Assembly (NCBI GenBank): GCA_963921245.4
Contig: CAWUEY030000001.1
Coordinates: 2,232,001-2,296,000 of the forward strand
Length of the DNA: 64,000 nucleotides
Source of the DNA: JABJGO01 sp963921245
GTDB lineage: Bacteria > Pseudomonadota > Alphaproteobacteria > Rhodospirillales > Casp-alpha2
Direction of reading: 5' to 3'
The position numbers and the translations under genes are program-made. Positions 32,671 to 41,391 of the stretch are shown piece after piece. The notes under the pieces are model-generated. The model saw only the letters and a list, made by a program, of their open reading frames with translations. It searched no databases and was not told the DNA's origin. Numbering within the stretch: position 1 is the stretch's first letter; each line of letters opens with the position of its first letter.

Positions 32671-32699
32671 CGATATTCCTGAGAAAATCAGGAATATCG
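32671..32699 (+). promoter_or_regulatory. Perfect 12-bp hairpin upstream of petABC
   Basis: CGATATTCCTGA (32671-32682) pairs exactly with TCAGGAATATCG (32688-32699) around a GAAAA loop. It lies 34 bp before the petA start codon. It is not followed by a T-run on the plus strand, so it is more likely an mRNA leader hairpin or an operator than a terminator. Confidence 0.6.
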
Positions 32700-32733
32700 C
32701 GTATCTTGAGACCCGCGCCATAGGGGGATGTAG

Positions 32734-33291
32734 ATGTCAGATACCGCCGATGTTGCGGCTGAAACTTCCGAAGAAGAAGAAAAAAGCCGCCGCGACTTTC
32801 TGATTGTAGCCACGTCTACGATCGGTGGCCTTGGAACGGCAATTGCCGTCTGGCCCTTTATTCACAGTATGAACCCGGCCAAGGACACCCTTGCGCTGTC
32901 GACCACGGAAGTGGATCTCTCCCCCATCGAGACGGGTCAGAGCATCACGGTTACGTGGCGTGGCAAACCGGTTTTCATTCGAAACCGGCCTGAGGCCGAA
33001 ATTGAAGAAGCGCGCAACGTTCCCCTGGATGTCCTGATTGATCCTGAAACTGACCAAGAGCGGGTTCAAAAAGCCGAGTGGCTAATCATGATTGGTATTT
33101 GCACCCACCTGGGCTGTATCCCGCTGGGTCAGAAAACAGGGGAACCAAAAGGTGAGCACGGCGGCTGGTTTTGTCCCTGTCACGGTTCCCACTACGATAC
33201 CTCCGGTCGTATCCGCACAGGTCCGGCACCTCTCAATCTTATAGTGCCCGACTACGAGTTCTTGGACGATACCACCGTCAAAATCGGGTAA
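32734..33291 (+). CDS. petA: Ubiquinol-cytochrome c reductase, Rieske iron-sulfur subunit
   Basis: A 185-residue Rieske subunit of the cytochrome bc1 complex. The N-terminus has a Tat motif (SRRDFL) leading into a membrane anchor (LIVATSTIGGLGTAIAVWPF). The [2Fe-2S] cluster is held by CTHLGC and CPCHGSHYD, in the expected C-T-H-L-G-C and C-P-C-H-G-S-H form with the disulfide cysteines. It passes electrons from ubiquinol to cytochrome c1 in the periplasm. First gene of petABC; the next starts 14 bp after it. Confidence 0.97.
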   Translation: MSDTADVAAETSEEEEKSRRDFLIVATSTIGGLGTAIAVWPFIHSMNPAKDTLALSTTEVDLSPIETGQSITVTWRGKPVFIRNRPEAEIEEARNVPLDVLIDPETDQERVQKAEWLIMIGICTHLGCIPLGQKTGEPKGEHGGWFCPCHGSHYDTSGRIRTGPAPLNLIVPDYEFLDDTTVKIG

Positions 33292-33305
33292 GGGGGACTT
33301 GAAAT

Positions 33306-34577
33306 ATGGCTTCTAAATTCATGGAAAATTCGGTTGTAAAATGGGTTGAGTACCGCCTGCCGGTGTTCAGCTTCGTTGACCATTCCCTGGGCAGTCAGTA
33401 TCCGACGCCCAAAAACCTGAATTACTGGTGGAACTTCGGTTCACTCGCAGGAATCATCCTGATGATCATGATCATCAGCGGTATTTTTCTGGCTATGAAC
33501 TATACCCCGCATGTGGATCACGCCTTCGATTCCGTTGAACGCATCATGCGAGACGTGAACTACGGCTGGCTTATTCGCTATATCCACATGAACGGTGCCT
33601 CCATGTTCTTCATCGTTGTTTATATCCATATGTTCCGCGGACTTTACTTCGGGTCCTACAAGGCCCCGCGAGAGGTGTTGTGGATTATTGGCGTGTTTGT
33701 GCTGTTGACCATGATGGCAACTGCTTTCATGGGATACGTATTGCCCTGGGGCCAAATGAGCTTTTGGGGGGCCACGGTGATCACAAATCTGTTCTCCGCC
33801 ATTCCTATTGTTGGCGATTCCATCGTGACGCTGTTTTGGGGTGGCTTCTCGGTCGACAACCCTACCCTGAACCGGTTCTACGCCCTGCATTACCTGCTGC
33901 CCTTCGTGATTGTGGGACTGGTTTTTTTTCACATTTGGGCCCTTCACGTTCATGGCTCCAACAACCCGCTCGGTATTGACCGCAAGGGTCCGGAAGACTC
34001 CATTCCGTTCCATCCTTATTTCACGGTCAAGGACCTGTTCGGGTTGGGTGTGTTCATGTTGTTCTTCCTGGCTTTTGTGTTTTATTCACCAAACTACCTG
34101 GGCCATCCTGACAACTACATCGAAGCTAACCCGCTGGTCACCCCGCCGCATATTGTTCCCGAGTGGTACTTCCTGCCGTTCTACGCAATCCTGCGGGCCT
34201 TCACGACAGACTTCTTCCTGTACCAGATCATTTCCCTAGGCGGCTGGTTGATGTCGGCAAAACTGGCCGGGGTTCTGGCTATGTTTGCATCCATTCTGCT
34301 GCTGTTACTGTTGCCTTGGCTTGACCGCTCAAAGGTTCGCAGCAACCGTTTCCGCCCCCTGAATGTCTGGTTTTTCTGGATTTTCTTCCTGGATTGCATC
34401 TGGTTGGGATACATCGGGGGCAAACCCGCAGAAGGTAGCTTCATCTGGATGGGGCAAATCGCGACCACCTACTACTTCGCTCATATTCTGATCGTTATAC
34501 CGGTGATCAGCATCATCGAACGGCCGAAACCCATTCCCGAGAGCATCAGCGTTGCCGTTACGGCATCGGGTAAATAA
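33306..34577 (+). CDS. petB: Cytochrome b, bc1 complex
   Basis: A 423-residue integral membrane subunit that holds hemes bL and bH and both quinone sites. Heme ligands are His94 and His108 (RYIHMNG, YIHMFRG) and His195 and His209 (FYALHYLLPF, FFHIWALH), each pair 14 residues apart as expected. The Qo-site signature PEWY is present in VPEWYFLPFYAILRA. At least eight hydrophobic helices are visible. The length is typical for a proteobacterial cytochrome b not split into two genes. Confidence 0.98.
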   Translation: MASKFMENSVVKWVEYRLPVFSFVDHSLGSQYPTPKNLNYWWNFGSLAGIILMIMIISGIFLAMNYTPHVDHAFDSVERIMRDVNYGWLIRYIHMNGASMFFIVVYIHMFRGLYFGSYKAPREVLWIIGVFVLLTMMATAFMGYVLPWGQMSFWGATVITNLFSAIPIVGDSIVTLFWGGFSVDNPTLNRFYALHYLLPFVIVGLVFFHIWALHVHGSNNPLGIDRKGPEDSIPFHPYFTVKDLFGLGVFMLFFLAFVFYSPNYLGHPDNYIEANPLVTPPHIVPEWYFLPFYAILRAFTTDFFLYQIISLGGWLMSAKLAGVLAMFASILLLLLLPWLDRSKVRSNRFRPLNVWFFWIFFLDCIWLGYIGGKPAEGSFIWMGQIATTYYFAHILIVIPVISIIERPKPIPESISVAVTASGK

Positions 34578-34597
34578 GGAAGAGAAGGATTAGAACC

Positions 34598-35389
34598 ATG
34601 ATAAAGTTTATCCTTTCTTCCCTTCCTGTTGCTGCCTTGGCCGTCGCCACCTTAGGGATCGCTTCACCGTGGACATCGGCCCCCGCCGAAGCTGCAGGAA
34701 GTGCGCCCACCCCACCGGCTCAGAAATGGTCCTGGCAGGGTCCTTTCGGTACATTTGAACGTCCCGCCCTGCGGCGCGGGTTGCAGGTTCACCTGGAGAT
34801 TTGCAGTGCTTGTCACAGCCTTGACCTGGTGGCCTACCGCGCCCTGAGTGAAATTGGACTGTCAGACGACGAGATCAAGGCTGTTGCCAGCGAGTTCGTG
34901 GTCGTCGACGGTCCCGATGATGATGGTGACATGTTCGAGCGGGAAGCGCTCCCGGCTGATCACTTCGTCGCTCCGTTTGAAAACGACAATGCGGCCCGTG
35001 CATCCAATGGCGGTGCCTTACCACCGGACCTTTCGTTGATGACCAAAGCCCGAGTTCACGGGCCGGATTATCTGTACGGCCTGCTGACAGGTTACGTTGA
35101 TCCCCCCGTCGGGGTCGAGGTGATGCCAGGAATGTACTATAATGAGTACTACCCCGGCCATCAAATTGCGATGGCACCGCCCATTGACGATGATCTGGTT
35201 GAATACGCAGATGGGACCGCGGCAACCACGGATCAGATAGCCCGCGACGTAACAACCTTCCTGGCCTGGGCTGCCGAGCCCGAACTGGAAGAGCGCAAGC
35301 GTCTCGGTGTCAAAGTCATGCTGGTTATCCTGATTTTGACAGGGTTTCTGTATGCCCTGAAAAAACGTATCTGGGCGGATCAGCACTAA
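34598..35389 (+). CDS. petC: Cytochrome c1, bc1 complex
   Basis: A 263-residue c-type cytochrome. Residues 1-32 are a signal peptide (ILSSLPVAALAVATLGIASP). The heme is bound covalently by CSACH at residues 69-73, with a likely methionine ligand in the VMPGMYYNEYYPGHQIAMAPP region. A C-terminal helix (VMLVILILTGFLYALKKRIW) anchors it to the membrane with the basic end inside. It completes the petABC operon. Confidence 0.97.
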   Translation: MIKFILSSLPVAALAVATLGIASPWTSAPAEAAGSAPTPPAQKWSWQGPFGTFERPALRRGLQVHLEICSACHSLDLVAYRALSEIGLSDDEIKAVASEFVVVDGPDDDGDMFEREALPADHFVAPFENDNAARASNGGALPPDLSLMTKARVHGPDYLYGLLTGYVDPPVGVEVMPGMYYNEYYPGHQIAMAPPIDDDLVEYADGTAATTDQIARDVTTFLAWAAEPELEERKRLGVKVMLVILILTGFLYALKKRIWADQH

Positions 35390-35429
35390 TCTGGTTGATC
35401 ATCGTTCATTTCACCATTCTGGCGGGCGC

Positions 35430-36440
35430 ATGCTGGCTGATCTCAGCAAAAACGGGCTTTATCTCGTCACTGGCGGGGCCGGGTTTATCGGCTCCAACAT
35501 TGTTGCCGCTCTGGATGAGAGAGGCGCGCGTGTCGTTGTCTGCGACCGCTTACGTGACGGCGTAAAATGGCAAAATATTGCCAAGCGCGATCTTGTGGAT
35601 TTGGTTCATCCAGACGATCTGAGCGAGTTTCTCGAGGATCAGGGTGAGAGCATAGAAGCCGTAATCCACATGGGTGCAATTTCGGCGACCACCGAAACAG
35701 ACGCAGATTTGATTGTCGCCACCAACTTTCAGCTGTCGCTGGGCCTTTGGACATGGTGCGCGGCGAGCGCCGTTCCATTTATCTATGCGTCATCTGCGGC
35801 CACATACGGCAGCGGTGAAAGCGGGTTTGACGACACCCAGGCCCGGGATTTTCTGGGCAACCTGAAGCCGCTAAACGCTTACGGTTGGAGCAAAAACCTG
35901 TTCGACCGGCGTATTGGACGGATTCTCGATGATCACGGCGCGACCCCGCCACAATGGGCAGGATTGAAGTTTTTCAATGTTTATGGCCCGAACGAATATC
36001 ACAAAGGCCGACAGCAAAGTGTGGTTTCGCAGGTATATCCGTGCGCCGCGGCTGGAGAGCCCGCAACCCTGTTCCGATCCCATCATTCGGACTATGAAGA
36101 CGGCGGTCAGCTTCGCGATTTCATCTGGATAGACGATTGCGTCGACATCATTCTCTGGTTAATGGAAAATCCATCTGTTTCCGGCCTGTTCAACTGCGGC
36201 AGTGGTCAGGCCCGCAGTTTCCTGGACCTTACCACAGCCGTTTACAATGCCCTGGGGAGGGACGTAAGCGTTGACTACGTGGATACGCCGGAAAACATTC
36301 GCGACAAGTACCAGTACTTCACCCAGGCAAACATGGACAAGTTGCGCAGGGCCGGATACGACAACCCGGCAACAAACCTGGAAGACGGTATTCGCATGTA
36401 CGTGACAGAGTACCTCCATACTGACGATCCTTTCCGATAG
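35430..36440 (+). CDS. hldD: ADP-L-glycero-D-manno-heptose 6-epimerase HldD
   Basis: A 336-residue short-chain-dehydrogenase-fold epimerase that makes the heptose donor of lipopolysaccharide inner core. It has the NAD(P) motif TGGAGFIGSN, GAISATTETDADLI, the catalytic YGWSK (Tyr-x3-Lys), and LKFFNVYGPNEYHKGRQQSVV, all HldD features. It follows petC by 40 bp with no visible terminator between, so read-through is possible. The presence of this gene argues for a heptose-bearing outer membrane. Confidence 0.94.
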   Translation: MLADLSKNGLYLVTGGAGFIGSNIVAALDERGARVVVCDRLRDGVKWQNIAKRDLVDLVHPDDLSEFLEDQGESIEAVIHMGAISATTETDADLIVATNFQLSLGLWTWCAASAVPFIYASSAATYGSGESGFDDTQARDFLGNLKPLNAYGWSKNLFDRRIGRILDDHGATPPQWAGLKFFNVYGPNEYHKGRQQSVVSQVYPCAAAGEPATLFRSHHSDYEDGGQLRDFIWIDDCVDIILWLMENPSVSGLFNCGSGQARSFLDLTTAVYNALGRDVSVDYVDTPENIRDKYQYFTQANMDKLRRAGYDNPATNLEDGIRMYVTEYLHTDDPFR

Positions 36441-36458
36441 TATCCCACGGCCCTTACC

Positions 36459-37268
36459 ATGGCTCTTAGCATCGCGTTTCCCGCCATTGACCCCGTTCTG
36501 ATACAATTGGGCCCTGTTGCCATACGCTGGTATTCGCTAGCCTACGTGGCGGGCCTGATCCTCGGCTGGGTGCTGGCGCGGCGGCTGGTGGTCCGAGTTT
36601 TTGTCGCCATTACCCGTGACCAGATTGATGATTTTCTGACCTGGGCAACCGTTGGTGTCATCCTCGGTGGTCGGCTCGGCTATGTGCTGGTCTACAATCC
36701 CGGACACTATATGGAACACCCGCTGCAAATTTTTGCGATCTGGCAGGGTGGAATGTCGTTTCACGGCGGTTTTGCCGGGGTCATCCTTGCCGCTATTCTG
36801 TTTTGTCGAAAGAGAAAAATTCCGCTTTTGGTGTTATCAGACGTTCTGGCTTGCACCGCCCCTATCGGTTTGTTTTTCGGGCGCCTTGCCAATTTCATCA
36901 ATGGTGAGCTGTACGGTCGTGTCTCCGATGCGCCCTGGGCCATGATTTTCCCAGCCGGCGGGCCATACCCCCGTCATCCCAGTCAGCTTTATCAAGCCGC
37001 ACTCGAAGGGATTGTTCTATTCATCGTCGCAATGGTCCTGATTCGTATGGAACGCATGACGTCCCGCCCCGGCATTGTGACCGGCGTCTTTTTTGTCGGT
37101 TATGGCCTTGCCAGAACCTTCGTCGAGGTGTTCCGCCAACCCGATGCCCATATCGGATTCCTGACAGGAGGCAGTACCATGGGCCAGCTTCTGTCCTTGC
37201 CCATGATTGCTATCGGTATCGGGTTCATTTTTTACGCGGTTCGCAAGGGGAACAGGGCGCGGCAATAA
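36459..37268 (+). CDS. lgt: Prolipoprotein diacylglyceryl transferase Lgt
   Basis: A 269-residue inner-membrane enzyme that attaches diacylglycerol to the lipobox cysteine of prolipoproteins. Motifs include GGRLGYVLVYN, MSFHGGFAGVI, and the signature GRLANFINGELYGR, with HPSQLYQAALEG before the last helices. It has about seven hydrophobic segments. Its stop (TAATG) overlaps the start of the next gene by one base, so the two are coupled. A lipoprotein with a matching lipobox is encoded 3 kb downstream. Confidence 0.96.
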   Translation: MALSIAFPAIDPVLIQLGPVAIRWYSLAYVAGLILGWVLARRLVVRVFVAITRDQIDDFLTWATVGVILGGRLGYVLVYNPGHYMEHPLQIFAIWQGGMSFHGGFAGVILAAILFCRKRKIPLLVLSDVLACTAPIGLFFGRLANFINGELYGRVSDAPWAMIFPAGGPYPRHPSQLYQAALEGIVLFIVAMVLIRMERMTSRPGIVTGVFFVGYGLARTFVEVFRQPDAHIGFLTGGSTMGQLLSLPMIAIGIGFIFYAVRKGNRARQ

Positions 37269-38383
37269 TGAGCCCTTTGTTCAATCACATCCGTGCCAGA
37301 ATACTCAGAGATGGCCCTCTGAGCGTAGCCCAGTTCATGGAAGAAGCCCTTGGCAATCGCGATTATGGATACTACATCACCCGCGATCCTCTGGGCGCGC
37401 GCGGTGATTTCATTACCGCGCCTGAAATTTCACAGGTTTTCGGTGAGCTGTTGGGTATGTGGTCCGCCTCGGTCTGGGAATCACTGGGCCGCCCGTCCCT
37501 GTTTCGGTGGGTGGAAATGGGACCGGGCCGCGGCACACTGATGGCGGACGCCATACGTGCCACCCGGAGGCTGGACGGGTTTCACGCCGCAGCAAACATA
37601 CACCTCATTGAGTCAAGCCCTGTCCTGCAAACCGCCCAGGCGAACGCTCTGTCCACAGTGGGTTTCAAAGATGTTTCGTGGCATCGAGACCTGTCACAGG
37701 TGCCGGAGGGACCTGTTATCTGTATGGCGAACGAGTTTTTCGATGCCCTTCCCGTTCGGCAGTTTCAGAAAGTCGTTTCATCCTGGCGAGAACGGCTGGT
37801 GGACGTCACAGAAACAAAAGATGGACTGCGATTTGTTCTTTCAACGGCGGCGGCAAAACCCCATTTCATCCCGGATACGGAAACCATCCGGAAAACCGCA
37901 GATGGCGGGTGGGTTGAAACTTCGCCCACGAGTATGCGTATTGTTCACACGCTGGCTGACCGTCTTGTCTCGTCGGGTGGGGCCGCCGTCATCATTGATT
38001 ATGGACATACACAAACGGCACCCGGGGAAACCCTTCAGGCCGTACAAAATCACACCTTCGGTGATGTTCTGGACCATCCAGGGGAACAGGATCTGACCGC
38101 TCACGTTGACTTCGATGCCCTGGGTCGAATTGTACTGCACGCCGGCGCCGTAAAACACGGCCCCACGACGCAGAACGCGTATCTGAATGCCATGGGCCTA
38201 CCGATCAGGGCCCGGCAACTGGCCGCCGCGGTTGCGTCCGTCGATCAAGGTCAGAGTATCGCCCGGGCTATTGACCGCCTCGTCAATCCAGAACACATGG
38301 GAACCCTGTTCAAGGTTATGGGGATTTCTGCACCCAACCTGGCCAACCTCGTCGGGTTTTCCCAATCGTCGCTTCCCCAATGA
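37268..38383 (+). CDS. MidA/NDUFAF7-like SAM-dependent methyltransferase
   Basis: A 371-residue protein of the family of mitochondrial NDUFAF7/MidA, which methylates an arginine of a complex I subunit in animals. The start (PLSVAQFMEEALGNRDYGYYITRDPLGARGDFITAPEISQVFGELLGMW) and the SAM motif WVEMGPGRGTLMADAIRA are diagnostic, followed by CMANEFFDALPVRQF. Bacterial homologues are assumed to serve respiratory complex I; that is knowledge of the family, not visible here. Confidence 0.9.
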   Translation: MSPLFNHIRARILRDGPLSVAQFMEEALGNRDYGYYITRDPLGARGDFITAPEISQVFGELLGMWSASVWESLGRPSLFRWVEMGPGRGTLMADAIRATRRLDGFHAAANIHLIESSPVLQTAQANALSTVGFKDVSWHRDLSQVPEGPVICMANEFFDALPVRQFQKVVSSWRERLVDVTETKDGLRFVLSTAAAKPHFIPDTETIRKTADGGWVETSPTSMRIVHTLADRLVSSGGAAVIIDYGHTQTAPGETLQAVQNHTFGDVLDHPGEQDLTAHVDFDALGRIVLHAGAVKHGPTTQNAYLNAMGLPIRARQLAAAVASVDQGQSIARAIDRLVNPEHMGTLFKVMGISAPNLANLVGFSQSSLPQ

Positions 38384-38406
38384 CGGCGGAAAGGCTAAAA
38401 GGAGCT

Positions 38407-39174
38407 ATGATTCAGTCGATTGCCCTGAACGAACTTGCCGGCGTACGGCATGGGTTTTTCACCCGGCGTGGCGGCCATAGCCGGGGCGTCTTTCGAAGCC
38501 TCAACTGCGGCCCCGGCTCGGGTGACGACCGGAAAGCGGTTCTTCGCAATCGAGCAACCGTGGAAGAGTGTATGCAATTGCCCACTGGCAATCTTCTGAC
38601 CGTGCATCAATATCATTCGCCCGTCGTTGCAACGGTTACAGAACCATGGGCCATGGAAACGGCACCGCAAGCAGATGCCATGGTTACCAATCGCCCAAAT
38701 GTGGGGCTCGGGATTCTCACGGCGGATTGTGTGCCGGTGCTGTTTGCCGATCCCAGAAACGGTGTTGTTGGTGCCGCCCATGCCGGATGGAAGGGGGCTG
38801 CGGGCGGCGTTCTTCAGGCGACCCTGGCCGCCATAGAAGCGAGCGGTGGCGATCGAGCCTCAACCACCGCCGGTACCGGCCCCTGTATCCGTCAGACGTC
38901 TTATGAAGTGGGCGAAGATATGCGCCAGCAGTTTCTGGACAATGACGGCGCAAACGAACGGTATTTTGCGAATGGTGAGCGCGACGGACACTATCAGTTC
39001 GATCTGGCCGGATTTGTCGTCGATACCCTCCGGTCCGCCGGGGCCGCCGTGGTCGACGACACCGGCAATGACACTTATGTCGAAGAGGGCGATTTTTTCA
39101 GTTTTCGCCGCACAACCCATAGACAGGAACCTGACTACGGCCGGCAAATTTCAGTTATTTCACTGGCACCCTGA
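38407..39174 (+). CDS. pgeF: Peptidoglycan editing factor PgeF (multicopper polyphenol-oxidase-like fold)
   Basis: A protein of about 255 residues of the YfiH/PgeF family, an amidase that removes wrong L-serine-containing peptidoglycan precursors. Conserved zinc-site segments: VRHGFFTRRGGHSRGVF, ILTADCVPVLFAD, and GAAHAGWKGAAGGV. The frame opens at 38380 with an ATGA overlap onto the previous stop; ATG 38407 is preferred because homology starts a few residues later and AAGGAG precedes it, although the spacing is short. Confidence 0.88.
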   Translation: MIQSIALNELAGVRHGFFTRRGGHSRGVFRSLNCGPGSGDDRKAVLRNRATVEECMQLPTGNLLTVHQYHSPVVATVTEPWAMETAPQADAMVTNRPNVGLGILTADCVPVLFADPRNGVVGAAHAGWKGAAGGVLQATLAAIEASGGDRASTTAGTGPCIRQTSYEVGEDMRQQFLDNDGANERYFANGERDGHYQFDLAGFVVDTLRSAGAAVVDDTGNDTYVEEGDFFSFRRTTHRQEPDYGRQISVISLAP

Positions 39175-39209
39175 ATGAACCGGGTTTTCTGTTTTAACAG
39201 GAGAGAATA

Positions 39210-40361
39210 ATGGGCCTTCATTTTAGCGAAGAGGAGCTCGCCGGGCGGCGGCAACAAACCTGCGATGCGATGGCAAACCAGGGGTTGGATGGTCTTCTGA
39301 TGTTTCGACAGGAAAGCATGTACTACCTGACAGGTTACGACACGTTCGGTTATGTGTTTTTCCAGTGTCTGTACCTGGGTGTGGATGGCACTATGACCCT
39401 GTTGACCCGCTCACCAGACCTGCGACAGGCCCGTCACACCTCGGTTATTCAAGACATCCGTATCTGGACCGATGCGCCGGATGCCCGGCCTGCCGAAGAC
39501 CTGAAAGCCATTCTGGCGGAGCACGGGTGTCAGGGAAAACGCCTTGGCGTCGAATACGAAGCCTATGGCCTGACGGCCCGGAACGGGAAACGCCTGGAGG
39601 CCGCCCTGAATGAATTTTGCAGTCTGGAAGATGCGTCGGAGTTGGTAACACGATTGCGGGTTATCAAGAGCCCGCAGGAAATCGAGTATGTTCGGCGCGC
39701 CGGCGTGCTCGCTGACGATGCCTGGAACGCCGCCCTCGAAGTTGCAGAGCCCGGTGTCAGCGAAGGCAGTGTCCTCGCCGCCATGCAAGGGGCCATATTC
39801 GAAGGCGGCGGTGACTACCCCGGCAACGAATTTATTATCGGCGCGGGTCGGGACGCGTTGCTCTGTCGATACTATACAGGTCGCAAGGACATTCAGACGC
39901 AGGACCAACTGACCCTTGAATGGGCAGGTGCTTACCTCAAGTACCATGCCGCCATGATGCGAACCATGTGCTTTGGCACACCGCCACAAAGACAGGTCGA
40001 TCTTCACAGGGCCGCCGCGGAAGCGCTGGAAGGCGTGCGGGACAAACTGGTTCCCGGCAACACCTACGGCGAAGCTTTTCAGGCGCATGCGGATACGCTC
40101 GACGCGCACGGCCTGAGCGAACATCGCCTGAAGGCCTGCGGTTACTCGCTCGGCACGACGTTCGCGCCGAACTGGATGGACTGGCCCATGATGTATGAGC
40201 GGAACCCGGTCGTCGTTGGACCGGGCATGGTCATCTTCATGCACATGATTATTGCCGATAGCGATCAGGAAATAGCCATGACCCTGGGCGAAACCATTCT
40301 GATCACAGAGACCGGCAGTGATCGCTTGTCATCAGCCAGCCTTGACCTGGTCGTAAAGTAG
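39210..40361 (+). CDS. Creatinase/M24-fold protein lacking canonical metal ligands
   Basis: A 383-residue pita-bread-fold protein with the creatinase N-terminal domain (about 1-150) and an M24 C-terminal domain. In true aminopeptidases two aspartates of the motif D-x-G-x10-D bind metal; here the segment reads LTLEWAGAYLKYHAAMMRT, with Glu and Ala at those places. Creatinase and ectoine hydrolase (DoeA) are metal-free members of this sort, so an amidohydrolase acting on a small methylated or cyclic amine is more likely than a peptidase. It lies between pgeF and a lipoprotein gene. Start ATG has AGGAGAG upstream. Confidence 0.82.
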   Translation: MGLHFSEEELAGRRQQTCDAMANQGLDGLLMFRQESMYYLTGYDTFGYVFFQCLYLGVDGTMTLLTRSPDLRQARHTSVIQDIRIWTDAPDARPAEDLKAILAEHGCQGKRLGVEYEAYGLTARNGKRLEAALNEFCSLEDASELVTRLRVIKSPQEIEYVRRAGVLADDAWNAALEVAEPGVSEGSVLAAMQGAIFEGGGDYPGNEFIIGAGRDALLCRYYTGRKDIQTQDQLTLEWAGAYLKYHAAMMRTMCFGTPPQRQVDLHRAAAEALEGVRDKLVPGNTYGEAFQAHADTLDAHGLSEHRLKACGYSLGTTFAPNWMDWPMMYERNPVVVGPGMVIFMHMIIADSDQEIAMTLGETILITETGSDRLSSASLDLVVK

Positions 40362-40450
40362 CCTGTTGTCGCCATGCCGTACCTCGCCATGCTTGTTATC
40401 GCGACGATGTTTTTGGTTTTGGGCACCTGCGTACTGGTTTGAAGGGTATG

Positions 40451-40990
40451 ATGCGTGGGGCTTATCCTCATTTGGCTGTGTTGCTGGTGCTGGTGCTTGC
40501 GGCGTGTACTGTTCCTGCGACATCCCGGGTCAATGAAGAACCGCCAGGAAAAACCCATGCACACGTTACTGTCTTTTCACCGACTGGGCAACCCGCACCG
40601 GTTTCCAGGGTGGATAGACGAATAGCAGGCCTTGGTGTCTGGATCGACGAGGTCACTGGAGCACCCGGCAACGGCAACCGTGCCCTGACCCGGGCCTTGC
40701 GTAGAGAACTGGAAGCGACTTCCCTGCCAATTGCGATTTCAGTCGGGGCCGCCAGTCACTTCATTCAGGGCGTCGTTGATGTCCGTGTAAAAGATGCCAC
40801 GTCGGAACATGTTTCCATTATCTGGATTGTTCTCGATTCGGACGGAAAGGAACTGGGACGGGTTTCCCAGGACAATACGATCCCGCGCGGGATCCTTCAT
40901 GAGGACTGGGGAGATATAGCCCGGTATGCCGCCGTCGGCGGTGCGGACGGGGTTTTATCAATCATTGAATACGATATCGTTGCTGAATAG
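40451..40990 (+). CDS. Outer-membrane or periplasmic lipoprotein, unknown function
   Basis: A protein of about 179 residues. The N-terminus (MRGAYPHLAVLLVLVLAACTVP) is a lipoprotein signal with lipobox LAAC, and the residue after the cysteine is Thr. The rest is soluble, with segments NRALTRALRRELEATSLP and SIIWIVLDSDGKELGRVSQDNTIPRG. I do not recognise the family by name. Three candidate starts (TTG 40439, ATG 40448, ATG 40451) share the frame; ATG 40451 has the best spacing from GAAGGG. Confidence 0.75.
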   Translation: MRGAYPHLAVLLVLVLAACTVPATSRVNEEPPGKTHAHVTVFSPTGQPAPVSRVDRRIAGLGVWIDEVTGAPGNGNRALTRALRRELEATSLPIAISVGAASHFIQGVVDVRVKDATSEHVSIIWIVLDSDGKELGRVSQDNTIPRGILHEDWGDIARYAAVGGADGVLSIIEYDIVAE

Positions 40991-41391
40991 GCACCCTGAG
41001 GTTCAACCGGCTTGCCGGGCGGGGCAGGAAAACGATGTAGCGCAGGGCAGCCTGGATCAAATCTGGATTCCCGTTGCCCCGGCCATTGCCAGGGCGGCGA
41101 GAGATTCCAAATCTCAAGGGCATCCAGAAACTGTTTGTGAACGGCGTTTTCCGCCGGCTCACCAGCGGTTCTCTGTCACAACCCGACCTGCCCCACGTTA
41201 ACCCCCAATAGCCGCAGAATGGCTGTTTTCAGGCGGTTAAAAACTGCAAAAAGACCCCTATATGGCTGTTTACTTGAAGAGGGTACGCTGTTACATTCCG
41301 CCGCGTCTCGCCGGGGGATTAGGAATGTATCCGCGGAATCGTTCAACATTTACCCAATGATTGTTGCCGTTTCGAAGATAGGCATCTCGAT
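40991..41391. other. Gap of 401 bp before prs
   Basis: No frame here looks coding and no RNA gene is recognisable. ACATTCC and GGAATGT face each other around 41294-41329, about 60-100 bp before prs, and may be a leader or operator element. The region probably carries the prs promoter, but no clear -35/-10 pair stands out. Confidence 0.4.

Noticed and set aside
39411..40244. 277-codon minus-strand frame opposite the M24 gene
   Set aside because: Antisense shadow of a well-supported gene with no recognisable domain.
40962..41162. 66-codon minus-strand frame in the gap before prs
   Set aside because: Arg/Pro/Asn-rich with no ribosome site and it overlaps the end of the lipoprotein gene.
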